NCBI GenBank assembly: GCA_965370555.1
Contig: CBDUVB010000002.1
Location: 1 to 64,000 of the forward strand
DNA from: JAJOKK01 sp965370555
GTDB taxonomy: Bacteria; Bipolaricaulota; Bipolaricaulia; UBA7950; UBA9294
DNA length: 64,000 bases
Direction of reading: 5' to 3'
Under the pieces are notes generated by a model. That model saw only the letters and a program-made list of their open reading frames with translations. It had not been told where the DNA came from and did not search any database. Of the stretch, positions 9,302 to 18,578 are shown piece by piece; the first letter of the stretch is position 1, and each line of letters opens with the position of its first letter. A program made the position numbers and the translations under genes.

Positions 9302-10324
9302 ATGAAAGACGCAAGATTTCTCGTAGTATCGCTACTACTGGTGGTTCTTCTATCTGCCGTTGGTTTTTCGCAAGACACCCTAACCATCTACACAGCATTT
9401 GATGCCGACCAGGCAGTTGTCTATATCGAAGCTTTTGAAGCCGCATATCCTGAGATCGACGTGGAATGGGTACGCTTATCTTCGGGTGAGGTCTATGTGA
9501 GACTGCTTGCTGAGGCTGCGAATCCGCAGGCAAGCTTGTGGTTCGGTGGATCGAACACGTCGCACATCGCGGCGGCCAAGGCAGGTTTACTCACGCCTTA
9601 CAAGGAATCCCTTGCTTGGCAGTATATCGCTCCGCAGTTTAGGGATCCTGAGGGGCTCTGGATCGGACTGTATGTCGGTTACATCGGCTTCGTGTCGAAC
9701 ACGGCATTCCTGGCCGAAGTTGGCGTGGAAGCGCCCACGTCTTGGCAGGATCTTCTCAAGCCTGAATTCACAGGTGAAATTACTCTCGCGTACGCGTTCT
9801 CTTCGGGTACCGCTTACACGACGCTTGCCGGAATGCTGACGGCCATTGGCTCTCCCGATGTGGGATTTGATGCTGATGACGAAGAGTACGTCGCTGCGTT
9901 CAGTGCACAGGTCGGGCAGTACAACACCTCCGGCAGCGCGGCCGCCACCATGGTCGGCCTCGGCGAGTTCGGCGTTGGAATGGTCTTCTCGCACGATATT
10001 ATCAAGAAGGCGATCGCTCCTGGGTATCCTGTCGTCATGACCTTCCCGAGCGAAGGCACGAGTTATGAGATCGGCGGCATGGCCCTGATCAAAGACGGAC
10101 CGCAGACCGAGCTTGCGAAGATTTTCTACGACTGGGCAATGGGCAAAGAGGCCCAGGATCTCTATCAGGACTTCTTCCGCCTTCCGCTCAACCCGGTAGC
10201 TGAACTGGCCGAAGGAAGCGTCAAGGCAACGGATGTCAACGTCCTCCCGGTTGACCTCATCTGGTATGGCGACAACAAGGAAGCCATGCTTGATAAGTGG
10301 AGCGAAGTCACCGGCGAATACTAG
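9302..10324 (+). CDS. ABC importer substrate-binding protein, FbpA/AfuA-like
   Basis: A 340-residue periplasmic-type binding protein. A signal peptide (KDARFLVVSLLLVVLLSAVG, cleavage near GFSQD) is followed by LTIYTAFDADQAVVYIEAF, the usual start of the Fe(III)/phosphonate/hexose-phosphate binding cluster. GSNTSHIAAAKAGLL and the SSGTAYTT phosphate/anion-loop-like segment also fit. AAAGGAGG precedes the ATG. Families of this type bind Fe3+, 2-aminoethylphosphonate or, for AfuA, sugar phosphates. With a phosphatase and an inositol-kinase-like gene in the same operon, a phosphorylated polyol is my preferred ligand, but that is inference. Confidence 0.85.
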   Translation: MKDARFLVVSLLLVVLLSAVGFSQDTLTIYTAFDADQAVVYIEAFEAAYPEIDVEWVRLSSGEVYVRLLAEAANPQASLWFGGSNTSHIAAAKAGLLTPYKESLAWQYIAPQFRDPEGLWIGLYVGYIGFVSNTAFLAEVGVEAPTSWQDLLKPEFTGEITLAYAFSSGTAYTTLAGMLTAIGSPDVGFDADDEEYVAAFSAQVGQYNTSGSAAATMVGLGEFGVGMVFSHDIIKKAIAPGYPVVMTFPSEGTSYEIGGMALIKDGPQTELAKIFYDWAMGKEAQDLYQDFFRLPLNPVAELAEGSVKATDVNVLPVDLIWYGDNKEAMLDKWSEVTGEY

Positions 10325-10334
10325 TTCTGTTGGT

Positions 10335-10353
10335 GGGGAGGCCAAGCCTCCCC
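10335..10353 (+). terminator. Hairpin between binding protein and permease genes
   Basis: GGGGAGGC-CAA-GCCTCCCC forms a perfect 8-bp stem with a 3-base loop 11 bases after the binding-protein stop. It lacks a long T-run (GCCGTTCTTCCC follows), so it is more likely a partial terminator or mRNA stabiliser that raises the binding protein over the permease. Confidence 0.7.
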
Positions 10354-10390
10354 GCCGTTCTTCCCTTTCATCAAGCAACAGGAGCCAAGC

Positions 10391-12076
10391 ATGAAGTTGG
10401 ATGCATACCGTAGAGAGCTTTGCGGAGAATTCCGGCGATTGAGGCGAGACCCTGTGTTGTTGGGGATTGTCTCCGTTGTTTTTGCGCTCTTAGCCATCTT
10501 CATTCTCTTTCCCTTGGCAAAAATTCTACAGCATAGCCTATGGGCCGACGGCTCTTTCGAGCCCAAGTATTTTCTCCAGTTCTTTCAGAAAGTTTACTAC
10601 TGGCGTCCACTGATCAATAGCCTGATCGTGGGAGCCCTGGTCTCCGTTTGCGGAACAACCGTTGCCTTTATCTTCGCCTACGGTATCACTCGCACCGACA
10701 TCCCGTGTAAGGGAATCTTTCGCGTAATCGCTATGATGCCCATTGTTTCTCCGCCATTTCTGATTGCTCTTGCTGTGATTCTGCTGCTGGGGAACCATGG
10801 AGTCATCACGGACGCACTGAATCTGGACTGGGATATTTACGGTCTTCCCGGCCTGGTGCTAACCGAGACCCTGGCCTATTTTCCGATTGCGTTCATGATT
10901 CTTGAAGGCGTTCTATCGAAAATTGATCCGTCCATCGAAGAAGCCGCTCTCGACATGGGAGCTTCAAAACTTCGAACATTCATGACGGTTACCCTTCCGC
11001 TGGCAGTTCCCGGAATCGCCAGTGCAGGTTTGCTTGTTTTCATCCGATCGCTGGAGGATTTCGGAAATCCAATCATTATTCAGGGCCGTTTCCGCGTGCT
11101 GACCGTAGCTGCGTATCACGCAGTCGTCGGCCGTTACAACCTTCCTCTCGGTGCTACGCTTGCCATGTTCATGCTGCTCCCCACGCTGATGATCTTTGTA
11201 GTACAGAAGTACTACGTCTCCCGCCGCTCCTATGTTACTGTGACCGGAAAACCCTCTGGCACCGGGCTGAAATCGTCCGAAAAAGGGGTCAAGATCCCGA
11301 TTTTTATTGCCATGTCTATCCTCGCCGGAATCATCCTGCTGGTCTACGGGGTCGTTCTTGTTGGATCGTTCACCAAGTTGTGGGGTTTCGATAATTCCTT
11401 CACCCTTGCTAATTACACCTACGTGTTCAAGGTGGGTGGCCAGTATGTCTGGAATACGTTGAAGATTGCCCTCGTGGCCACTCCCATCGGAGGCCTGCTG
11501 TCAATCATTATAGCTTACCTCGTGACCCGGAAGCGCTTTGTGGGACGCGGGGTGATGGAATTCGTATCTATGCTAAACTTTGCCGTGCCAGGCGTTGTGG
11601 TTGGCATTGCCTACATTCTTGCATTTAACACGCCACCGTTTCAGCTGACGGGAACCGTGTTCATCATCATGCTGGTCTTCATCTTCCGAAGGATGCCGGT
11701 GGGAATACGAGACGGGATCGCGCAATTGCAGCAAATTGATCCGGCAATCGAAGAAGCATCCAGCAGCCTGGGGGCAGGTTTCTTCCGTACGTTTACTCGT
11801 GTCACTCTACCCCTAGTTGCTCCGGCGTTTCTTTCGGGAATGGTTTATATGTTCGTCCGATGCATGACGGCGATCAGTGCGGTTATTTTCGTCGTCTCGG
11901 CCGGGGTTCAGCTACTGACCGTCGCGCTTCTGTACGAAGTCGACCAAGCCAATCTGGCGGCAGCAGCGGCATATGGCTATGTCATCATCGCGATTGTCCT
12001 GACTGCGATTGTTTTGATGCGGTTCGTCGTAGGCAGGTTGTTCAAAGGTGGGCTGACCCCCATGGGAGGAGAGTGA
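10391..12076 (+). CDS. ABC importer permease, fused two-domain FbpB/AfuB-like
   Basis: A 561-residue membrane protein with two BinodingProt-type permease halves and about twelve hydrophobic segments. The EAA loops are visible twice: EEAALDMGASKLRTFMTV near residue 190 and EEASSSLGAGFFRTF near 450. The fused arrangement is normal for Fbp/Afu-type importers. AGGAG lies about 7 bases before the ATG. It forms the channel for the 9302 binding protein, driven by the ATPase six bases downstream. Confidence 0.9.
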   Translation: MKLDAYRRELCGEFRRLRRDPVLLGIVSVVFALLAIFILFPLAKILQHSLWADGSFEPKYFLQFFQKVYYWRPLINSLIVGALVSVCGTTVAFIFAYGITRTDIPCKGIFRVIAMMPIVSPPFLIALAVILLLGNHGVITDALNLDWDIYGLPGLVLTETLAYFPIAFMILEGVLSKIDPSIEEAALDMGASKLRTFMTVTLPLAVPGIASAGLLVFIRSLEDFGNPIIIQGRFRVLTVAAYHAVVGRYNLPLGATLAMFMLLPTLMIFVVQKYYVSRRSYVTVTGKPSGTGLKSSEKGVKIPIFIAMSILAGIILLVYGVVLVGSFTKLWGFDNSFTLANYTYVFKVGGQYVWNTLKIALVATPIGGLLSIIIAYLVTRKRFVGRGVMEFVSMLNFAVPGVVVGIAYILAFNTPPFQLTGTVFIIMLVFIFRRMPVGIRDGIAQLQQIDPAIEEASSSLGAGFFRTFTRVTLPLVAPAFLSGMVYMFVRCMTAISAVIFVVSAGVQLLTVALLYEVDQANLAAAAAYGYVIIAIVLTAIVLMRFVVGRLFKGGLTPMGGE

Positions 12077-12082
12077 CAAGGC

Positions 12083-13174
12083 ATGACTGACGCTGTCGTT
12101 CAATTTGAGAACCTTGTTAAGATTTTCTCGGAGGGAACCAAGAAAGAGGTTCGAGCCGTAGACGACTTTTCGCTTTCCGTGAATCGCGGCGATCTCGTCA
12201 CGTTGCTCGGCCCATCTGGCTGCGGCAAGACGACATCCTTGCGGATTCTTGCAGGTTTCGAAAACGCAACTGCCGGAAGTGTTTACATCGATGATCAGCG
12301 AGTCAACGACATTCCGCCGCAGAACCGAAACACCTCGATGGTCTTTCAGTCCTACGGGCTCTTCCCCCACATGACCGTGAAAGAGAATGTTGCGTACGGA
12401 CTTCGCGTCAAGCACGTTCCCAAACGAGAAATCCGTACTCGAGTTCAGGAAGTTCTCGCTCTCGTTGGCCTCGTCGGCCTTGAGTCACGGTCGGTCGCAA
12501 AGCTGTCCGGTGGCCAGCAACAGCGTGTCGCCCTCTGCCGTGCAATCATTACCAAGCCCCATGTACTGCTCTTTGATGAGCCGCTGTCGAACCTTGATGC
12601 GAAGCTTCGCAAGGGTACGCGCGAGCAGATCCGCCGACTCCAGCAAGATCTCGAGATTACCAGCGTATATGTGACTCACGATCAGGCTGAAGCCATGAGC
12701 ATTTCGGACTGGGTGGCCGTCATGCAAGACGGCCGGTTACAACAGTTGGGAACGGCCGAGGAAATCTACGCTCGGCCAGCCAATCGATTCGTTGCCGACT
12801 TCATCGGCGAAGCGAGCTTTCTGCCGGCTCGCATCACAAATGCGACTCCTGAAGGGATTATGATTTCGATGTACGGGTGCGAGATCGCATTGGATAGATT
12901 CGGAACCACGTTCGCCACAGACCAGGCAGTTGACGTCGTTGTACGACCGGAAGCCATGGATATCGTGGACGAACAGGATGGGGATTTCGCGGCAACGATC
13001 CAATTCTCACATTACACAGGCTCCATTGTCGTTTACACCATGAGCCTTCCGAACGAGAAGGAGATTTCAGTTCAGGTTTCCAATCCGCTGGAGAAGGGGA
13101 TACTGCAGGCGGGCCAGATTGTCGGGCTTCGCCTTCATCGACGAAGTATTCACGTCCTTGAGAAACAGGCTTAG
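12083..13174 (+). CDS. ABC importer ATPase, FbpC/AfuC-like
   Basis: A 363-residue ATPase. Walker A LGPSGCGKT near residue 43, signature LSGGQQQRVAL near 140, Walker B LLFDEPLSNLD near 160, switch His in VTHDQAEAMS, and a C-terminal TOBE-type regulatory domain of about 130 residues. A strong GGAGGAG site precedes the ATG. The product energises the importer of the two preceding genes. The next gene starts only five bases after the stop. Confidence 0.92.
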   Translation: MTDAVVQFENLVKIFSEGTKKEVRAVDDFSLSVNRGDLVTLLGPSGCGKTTSLRILAGFENATAGSVYIDDQRVNDIPPQNRNTSMVFQSYGLFPHMTVKENVAYGLRVKHVPKREIRTRVQEVLALVGLVGLESRSVAKLSGGQQQRVALCRAIITKPHVLLFDEPLSNLDAKLRKGTREQIRRLQQDLEITSVYVTHDQAEAMSISDWVAVMQDGRLQQLGTAEEIYARPANRFVADFIGEASFLPARITNATPEGIMISMYGCEIALDRFGTTFATDQAVDVVVRPEAMDIVDEQDGDFAATIQFSHYTGSIVVYTMSLPNEKEISVQVSNPLEKGILQAGQIVGLRLHRRSIHVLEKQA

Positions 13175-13179
13175 CTGGC

Positions 13180-14001
13180 ATGATCAAAACCCAGCTTCTT
13201 GTCTTTGACCTTGACGGTACGTTGCTCGATCACACACATCGCATCCCTCCCTCCGTGCTCTCTCTGATCTCGCGGTTGCAGGCGCATGGGATTGTTGTCA
13301 CTGTAGCTACTGGCAGAATTCCCGCCTCTGCGGCCCCCTTCCTATCGCAGCTCAAGGTGGACACGCCTGCCATCTTCTATAACGGTGGGTTGATCGTAAG
13401 CTCAACCGGTGAGAATGTTTACAAGTGCACTCTCGATCGTGAAGCCGCCCGGGACGCACTGCTCTTGGCGCGCGAGTTTCCCGTCCACCCGCAACTCTAC
13501 CTAGACCCCTCGGATACGTTCTATTACGTCGAAACGATCACCGACTCACTGCGGGCCTTCAATCAACAGAACAAGATCCCGGCAAAGGAGGTCGGGGATC
13601 TGGTGGCGTGCCTGGACCGCGCTTAGGTCGATCCGATGAAACTCCTCATCATCGGAGACCAAGACGTGTTGGGACAACTGCGCGAATGTTACCGGCGCAA
13701 GTACCCCGAACCTACCTGCGTCAATTCCCAGCACAACTACCTAGAAATTCTCCCCCGTAATGTTTCAAAGGGAACCGCGTTACGCCACCTTTGCCGCCTC
13801 CTTGAGATCGACATTGAGAAGGTCATCGCCTTTGGAGACAATCACAATGATCGAGAGATGCTTCTGCTTGCCGGGGTCGGCGTGACTATGGCCACCGCAC
13901 CCAAAGAGATGCTAGACGAGGCTGATCATGTTGTAGAGGACCTGGCGATTTACCTGGAAGTGCTTACAGCCAACTTTACAGAGAAGGAGATTTACGTATG
14001 A
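13180..14001 (+). pseudogene. Cof-type HAD phosphatase split by an in-frame TAG
   Basis: Reads as one 273-residue Cof-like HAD phosphatase interrupted by TAG at 13624-13626. The first part has motif I (FDLDGTLLDH), the cap domain and YFVET-like strand; the second, in the same frame after the stop, has MKLLIIGD, the lysine region SKGTALRHLC and motif IV FGDNHNDREML. An intact paralogue of 265 residues is at 22908 and aligns across the stop, so no sequence is missing. An ATG at 13636 right after the stop could restart translation. It may be a nonsense mutant, a split but reassembling enzyme, or a sequence error. The likely job is removing phosphate from a sugar or inositol phosphate. It overlaps the kinase gene by ATGA. 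Confidence 0.8.
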
Positions 14002-14876
14002 GCACCGAACAGTTTGACGTTTGTTTAATTGGGCATTTCGCCGTCGACAAGATCGTAACAGTAGATGGCCAAAGTACTCCCGCTCACGGGGGTGCCGTGT
14101 ATTACGGTGGCCTGAATCTGGCTCGTCAAGGATATCGCGTGGCTGTGGTCACTAGACTGCACAAAGACGATTTCTGGAGACTGGATGAGATTCGCGACGC
14201 AGGAATCGAAGTGCACGTGACTGAGGCGCCTGAATCGGCTGGCATGGAGAACATCTTCCTGTCCGAAGATCGCGACAAGCGAATCTGCAAGAGCTTGGGA
14301 TTCGCCGGACCGTTTACCGTGGAAGAATTGCCTGAGATTGATGCCAAACTTCAGCTTGTCATCCCCATTTGCGCAGGCGAGGTCGACCTTCCTACGTTGA
14401 AGGAGATCGCAAAGCGCGGGCCAGTTGGGCTTGATGCCCAAGGTTTCGTGCGATTTGCAGAAGACGGTGATATCGTCTTCCGTGATTGGCCGGAGAAGGC
14501 GGACGGCCTGAAGCACGTCTATTACCTCAAGGCCGACGATACAGAAGCCGAGGTTCTTACCGGACTGACGGATCTGCGCGCTGCGGCGCGCGCACTCGCA
14601 GCTTTGGGTCCGAAAGAAATTCTGATCACTCATAAGAAGGGCGTGCTCGTTTATGCAGAAGGAAAATTCCACACAGGAGACTTCACGCCCAGCAAGATGA
14701 TGGGACGTACAGGTCGCGGCGATACTTGCTTCACGACCTACTGCGCAAAGCGGCTTTCGATGGGACCAGGTGAAGCGTGCAAGTACGCGGCCGCGGTGAC
14801 AAGCCTCAAGATGGAAGCACCGGGACCGTTCAACCGAACCGCGCAAGATGTGGAGATGTTTCTGAAGAGTTTATAG
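13998..14876 (+). CDS. PfkB-family kinase, myo-inositol kinase-like (TM0415 type)
   Basis: A 292-residue ribokinase-fold kinase. The C-terminal catalytic block GRTGRGDTCFTTY holds the general-base Asp; upstream are AHGGAVYYGGLNLARQG and LDAQGFVR. These features resemble, from memory, Thermotoga maritima TM0415, reported as a pyrophosphate-dependent myo-inositol kinase encoded with the iol genes. The start overlaps the HAD gene by four bases, so it is coupled to it. A paralogue lies at 22004. Substrate and phosphate donor are inferred from the family and from the surrounding iol genes. Other sugar kinases of the PfkB family remain possible. Confidence 0.82.
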   Translation: MSTEQFDVCLIGHFAVDKIVTVDGQSTPAHGGAVYYGGLNLARQGYRVAVVTRLHKDDFWRLDEIRDAGIEVHVTEAPESAGMENIFLSEDRDKRICKSLGFAGPFTVEELPEIDAKLQLVIPICAGEVDLPTLKEIAKRGPVGLDAQGFVRFAEDGDIVFRDWPEKADGLKHVYYLKADDTEAEVLTGLTDLRAAARALAALGPKEILITHKKGVLVYAEGKFHTGDFTPSKMMGRTGRGDTCFTTYCAKRLSMGPGEACKYAAAVTSLKMEAPGPFNRTAQDVEMFLKSL

Positions 14877-15279
14877 ATTTCACACGCGAGGTAAATACGC
14901 CTTCTAAATGGTCTAATCCTTGTTGATGCCTGGATTAACGGTTTTCCTATTGACAAAGGCTCTTTTTTGTGCTATCGTTTGCGTGATTTCACTATGAAGA
15001 TCTTTGCAGATCACGATGAGACAGCCTGCTTTCGAGAAAAAAGACATTTAGCTCTTCTATCCGGTTTAGGCAACTACTCACTTGAGGAAGGGGCAACCGG
15101 GGTACATCTCATGCTGAAGCAACCACCTCTAGGGCTGAGATTGCATCGAACACGAATAAATGCTTCTTGGATGCCGCATACAATGCAGATATTATTCCTA
15201 TTATAGGAGGTGATTGGCGAGAGAATACACTGTTAGGAAGAACGTGTGCCACAGCCCATAAGATCAAGGAGGAGAGGAA
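14877..15279. other. Intergenic region with promoter; possible short coding remnant
   Basis: Holds the promoter and operator described at 14950. From about 15086 to 15283 one plus frame stays open and ends in a TGA that overlaps the next ATG; its composition (LDAAYNADIIPIIGGDWREN) looks protein-like, but I cannot assign it. It may be a decayed gene end or chance. Confidence 0.3.
14950..14983 (+). promoter_or_regulatory. Promoter with degenerate LacI-type operator, sugar ABC operon
   Basis: TTGACA (14950-14955), 17-base spacer, TATCGT (14973-14978). Overlapping the -10 is TGCTATCGTTTGCG (14970-14983), which matches 11 of 14 positions of the TGCAAACGTTTGCA operator seen at the other promoters. 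The leader to the ATG at 15280 is about 295 bases, unusually long. Confidence 0.5.
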
Positions 15280-16641
15280 ATGAAACGTTTGTTTGTATTG
15301 ATGTTGATCGGGTGCTTTGTGGTGTCCGGAGGGCTTGTTGCCCTGGGGCAGGATACGGAGACTATTACCATCACTGTTCGCTGTCGGGCGAAGCCGCCGA
15401 TGGAGGACTGGCGAGGCAACAACTTCATTCTCGCTGCCGAGGGACTCAACGCCGACCTGGAGGCCGCAAGTGACCCTAGGCGCGTAGAAGTCGTGATCAT
15501 TCAGGACAACATTGACTGGGGAGATTACGTGACGGAGTTCGTGTTGAGCTACGTCGCGAACGAGGAACCCGACATCTGGCTCACCGGACACGAGTACATC
15601 GGAGTTCAGGCCGAGGCGGGCCGGATCATCGCGTTGGATGCGTTGATGAAGGAGTTCCCCGGGTTCAACAACGTTATCGATAGCCTGTGGGACAGCACGA
15701 GTTTTAAGGGCGAGATCTGGGGAGTCCCCCAGGATGCTGAGGCACGCCCCCTCTATTTCAACAAGGCTCTGTTAGGCGAGCTGGGTTGGACCGCGAACGA
15801 GATCGCGGCTCTGCCGGATAATATCGAGAAGGGCGAATTCACCCTCTACGACATGCTGACAGTGGCCAAGGAAGCGGTGGACAAAGGTGTGGTCGCTGAT
15901 GGCAACGGTTTCTGGATGCGTCCGTCGAACGGACCTGACTTCACCGCACTCTACTATGCTTTCGGCGGGGAGACGATCGATGTCGCAACCGGCAAGCTCG
16001 TCTTCAACGAAGTGGCCGGCCTCAACTACTACCAGTTCTTCTACGACGCCGCGCAGACCTACGGATCCATGGGCGGCCTCGGCTTGGGTTGGGGAGACGC
16101 ATGGCATCCTGGAGTTTCCGGGAGCAAGGTCCTCTTCTGGGTCGGCGGGACATGGCAGTGGGCCGAATGGGCTGAACTCTTCCTCAAGGATCTCGGCGGA
16201 GAGGCCTATATGTGGGAGACCTTCGGTATTGCGTTGATCCCAGCCGCAGAGCAGGGCGGCCAGGCGAATTCCCTCACGCACCCGATGGCCTACCTCATCA
16301 GTTCTCAGTGTGAAGACCCGGACCTGGCGCTGGCCTTAATCGACAAGGTCACCGACTACGGACCGAACACCCGTCACGCGATCGCCAGCACTCACCTGGG
16401 TATCCTGAACGGACAAACGGAGTACAAGTTCTATAAGGATTCCCGCCTGCTGAGCGAGACGTTGTACATGCTGGATTACACCACCTTCTTGCCCAACAAC
16501 CCGTACTGGGGCCCATATTCCACCATTACCTACGAGGCCCTGGCGGCGGTGGTGGGAGGCGATTTCACACCCCAGGAGGCGGTGGAATTCGTAGTGGATG
16601 GCCTCCAACGTGAACTGGGTGACGATGTAATCATCCGGTGA
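15280..16641 (+). CDS. ABC sugar importer binding protein (family 1)
   Basis: A 453-residue extracellular binding protein. A signal peptide (KRLFVLMLIGCFVVSGGLV) is cleaved near LGQD. The mature part has the family-1 features PDIWLTGHEYIGVQAEAGRI, a WGVPQD hinge, and RPSNGPDF with aromatic residues that could stack on a sugar or polyol ring. GGAGGAGAGG precedes the ATG. It heads an importer with two separate permeases and a MalK-type ATPase. Because the neighbouring genes degrade myo-inositol, inositol is the most likely ligand, by analogy with the Thermotoga InoEFGK importer; this is inference. Confidence 0.88.
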   Translation: MKRLFVLMLIGCFVVSGGLVALGQDTETITITVRCRAKPPMEDWRGNNFILAAEGLNADLEAASDPRRVEVVIIQDNIDWGDYVTEFVLSYVANEEPDIWLTGHEYIGVQAEAGRIIALDALMKEFPGFNNVIDSLWDSTSFKGEIWGVPQDAEARPLYFNKALLGELGWTANEIAALPDNIEKGEFTLYDMLTVAKEAVDKGVVADGNGFWMRPSNGPDFTALYYAFGGETIDVATGKLVFNEVAGLNYYQFFYDAAQTYGSMGGLGLGWGDAWHPGVSGSKVLFWVGGTWQWAEWAELFLKDLGGEAYMWETFGIALIPAAEQGGQANSLTHPMAYLISSQCEDPDLALALIDKVTDYGPNTRHAIASTHLGILNGQTEYKFYKDSRLLSETLYMLDYTTFLPNNPYWGPYSTITYEALAAVVGGDFTPQEAVEFVVDGLQRELGDDVIIR

Positions 16642-17654
16642 AACGAAGAACGGAACAAATAGGGGAGAGGGGAAAGCCCCCCCTCCCCGCTCTATTAGGG
16701 ACGAGAAACATCAGGTTCTCTCGGATGCGGGGCCAACTTGCTCCGTATATGTTTCTTTCTCCTACGCTTATTCTAGTAACGTTATTCTTCTTTATCCCGC
16801 TTGTAATGGTGTTCATCCTAAGCTTTACCAAGCTAGACATGACCAACTTCGGTATTCTTGAGTGGTGGAAGCCGGTAAACTGGAGTTTGGACAATTACGT
16901 AAAGATTTTCACCAACAGATTTCTCTCAAGAATCCTCGGCAACACAATCATGTATGTTGCTGTGACCCTAGCCCTGTTCAACGTGGGGATGGCTCTGGTC
17001 ATCGCTTTGATAACCACACACATTAAGCGCCGAACCGGGTTTGCCTTTCGAACACTGTGGTTCCTGCCACGGATCACACCGGTAGTGGTGTACACAATGA
17101 TGTGGAGGGCACTGGCCGGGCCGGCTCCAATGGGCGTGATCAATAAGTACTTCCTTGTTCCGCTGGGTATCGGTGGGGGGGAATACCTCCTCCACACCCA
17201 CCCATGGGTGTTCATCTTCCTGGTCAACGGATTCATCGGCGCTTCCTTCGGCATGATTCTCTTCGCCTCAGCTATTGAATCGATTCCCAAGGACTACACC
17301 ATAGCCTCTAGGGTGGACGGGGCGACCACCTGGCAGACGATCCGGTACGTCGAGCTTCCCATGATCAAGTGGCCGCTTCTTTTCGTGACGACCTACCAGA
17401 CCCTCTCCCTCCTGACATCCTTTGAGCAGATCATGCTCCTCACCGATGGCGGCCCAGGCCTTTATCAAACTGAAGTCTGGTCCTTGACCGCATATCACCG
17501 GGCACTAACAAGTTACTTTGGGAATACGCAGTGGGGGTATGGCGCGGCATGGTCGGTGGTACTGGTGATTATCGGTATCGTGATGGCGGTCATTTACCTA
17601 CGCGTATTCAAGTTCCGAGAGTTGGTGGAGGAACCGAAGATAGATCAACTATGA
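16638..17654 (+). CDS. ABC sugar importer permease 1
   Basis: Up to 338 residues from GTG 16638, which overlaps the upstream stop. A hairpin at 16662-16688 lies inside this N-terminal extension, so the true start may instead be the ATG at 16725 (RGQLAPYMFLSPTLILV), where family similarity begins. Six hydrophobic segments, with the EAA-like loop ASRVDGATTWQTIRYVELP near residue 220. This is a MalF/UgpA-type permease that pairs with the next gene. The stop overlaps the downstream ATG. Confidence 0.88.
   Translation: MKRRTEQIGERGKPPLPALLGTRNIRFSRMRGQLAPYMFLSPTLILVTLFFFIPLVMVFILSFTKLDMTNFGILEWWKPVNWSLDNYVKIFTNRFLSRILGNTIMYVAVTLALFNVGMALVIALITTHIKRRTGFAFRTLWFLPRITPVVVYTMMWRALAGPAPMGVINKYFLVPLGIGGGEYLLHTHPWVFIFLVNGFIGASFGMILFASAIESIPKDYTIASRVDGATTWQTIRYVELPMIKWPLLFVTTYQTLSLLTSFEQIMLLTDGGPGLYQTEVWSLTAYHRALTSYFGNTQWGYGAAWSVVLVIIGIVMAVIYLRVFKFRELVEEPKIDQL
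16662..16688 (+). terminator. G/C hairpin after binding-protein gene
   Basis: GGGGAGAGGGG pairs with CCCCCCCTCCCC around an AAAG loop, an 11-bp stem with one mismatch, 20 bases after the binding-protein stop. There is no T-run. The position matches the hairpin at 10335 in the other importer, suggesting mRNA protection or partial termination. Confidence 0.6.
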
Positions 17655-18541
17655 TACTACGACCAAAGCTTAAACCTGTGGTTGCTTATCTGGTTCTAAT
17701 TGTACCTAGTAGTCTCATCATTCTTGGCTTCCTGTGGTTGCTGATTACCAGCTTCTCGACAAGGGTAGAGGGATTGCAGTCGCTCGGATGGACCCTGAAC
17801 AACTGGCGTTTTCTATGGGAATCACCCTTTGGCCCGCAGTATCCCAGCATCTGGGCGGTGACCCTAAACACCCTAGTAATGTCTCTGATCATGACCCTTA
17901 TTGTGGTGGTAGTCTCGTCCCTGACTGGCTATGCCCTCTCGCGGATGAAGTTTCCCGGGCGCAAGGGCTTCCTTTCCTTGACCTTGATCCTGCACGCTTT
18001 CCCCAGTGTTACCCTCTTGATCCCCATCTATTTCGTGCTCCTCTGGATCGCGAAAATTCCGCTCATCGGACGTGGTGTTCCGCTTCTGGGCGGCTTCGGG
18101 TATAACACACTAGGCGGAGTAGCTCTAGTTATGGTCGCTTTTCAACTTCCGTTCGGCATCTGGATAATGAAGGGTTTTTTCGACAACATATCCTGGGATA
18201 TGGAGCGTTCGGCCTTGATCGATGGAGCCTCCCGTTTCAAGGTATGGTGGCAGATCATAATGCCGAACATCAAGCCGGGGATCGCGGCGCTCTCTATCTT
18301 TGCGTTCCTCACAGCATGGAATGCCTATCTGATCCCGCTCACTTTTACCGCAGGGCGGGCCGGAAAATCAGCGGTCTTATCCCTTTACCTGCAGAATTTC
18401 ATAAGCGAATCTGTCATGACCGAATGGAACGCCGTGGCGGCGGTGGGGCTATTCCAGTTGGTCCCGGTGGTGCTATTCTTCCTCTTTACCCAAGAGGCGT
18501 TGCTAAATATTTACGGAGGGGGAAAGAAAGGGGGAGTATGA
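17651..18541 (+). CDS. ABC sugar importer permease 2
   Basis: 296 residues from the ATG at 17651, which overlaps the previous stop (ATGA); an upstream in-frame start exists only inside permease 1. MalG/UgpE-type: six membrane segments, the long periplasmic WTLNNWRFLW region, and EAA loop SALIDGASRFKVWWQIIMP near residue 190. It pairs with the 16638 product. A 14-codon frame (18538-18582) bridges the gap to the ATPase gene and could couple their translation. Confidence 0.9.
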   Translation: MILRPKLKPVVAYLVLIVPSSLIILGFLWLLITSFSTRVEGLQSLGWTLNNWRFLWESPFGPQYPSIWAVTLNTLVMSLIMTLIVVVVSSLTGYALSRMKFPGRKGFLSLTLILHAFPSVTLLIPIYFVLLWIAKIPLIGRGVPLLGGFGYNTLGGVALVMVAFQLPFGIWIMKGFFDNISWDMERSALIDGASRFKVWWQIIMPNIKPGIAALSIFAFLTAWNAYLIPLTFTAGRAGKSAVLSLYLQNFISESVMTEWNAVAAVGLFQLVPVVLFFLFTQEALLNIYGGGKKGGV

Positions 18542-18578
18542 TCCAACGAACGAGATCTGCTTCGAGGAGAACAATGGC

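Noticed and set aside
9587..10378. Minus-strand open frame of 263 codons opposite the binding-protein gene
   Set aside because: Antisense shadow of a well-supported gene, rich in Arg and low-complexity, with no recognisable motif.
13624..13626. TAG read as pyrrolysine
   Set aside because: HAD phosphatases have no known pyrrolysine site here, the paralogue has an ordinary residue, and no pyl genes are seen.
14025..14846. Minus-strand open frame of 273 codons opposite the PfkB kinase
   Set aside because: Shadow frame; the plus strand has complete kinase motifs and a coupled start.
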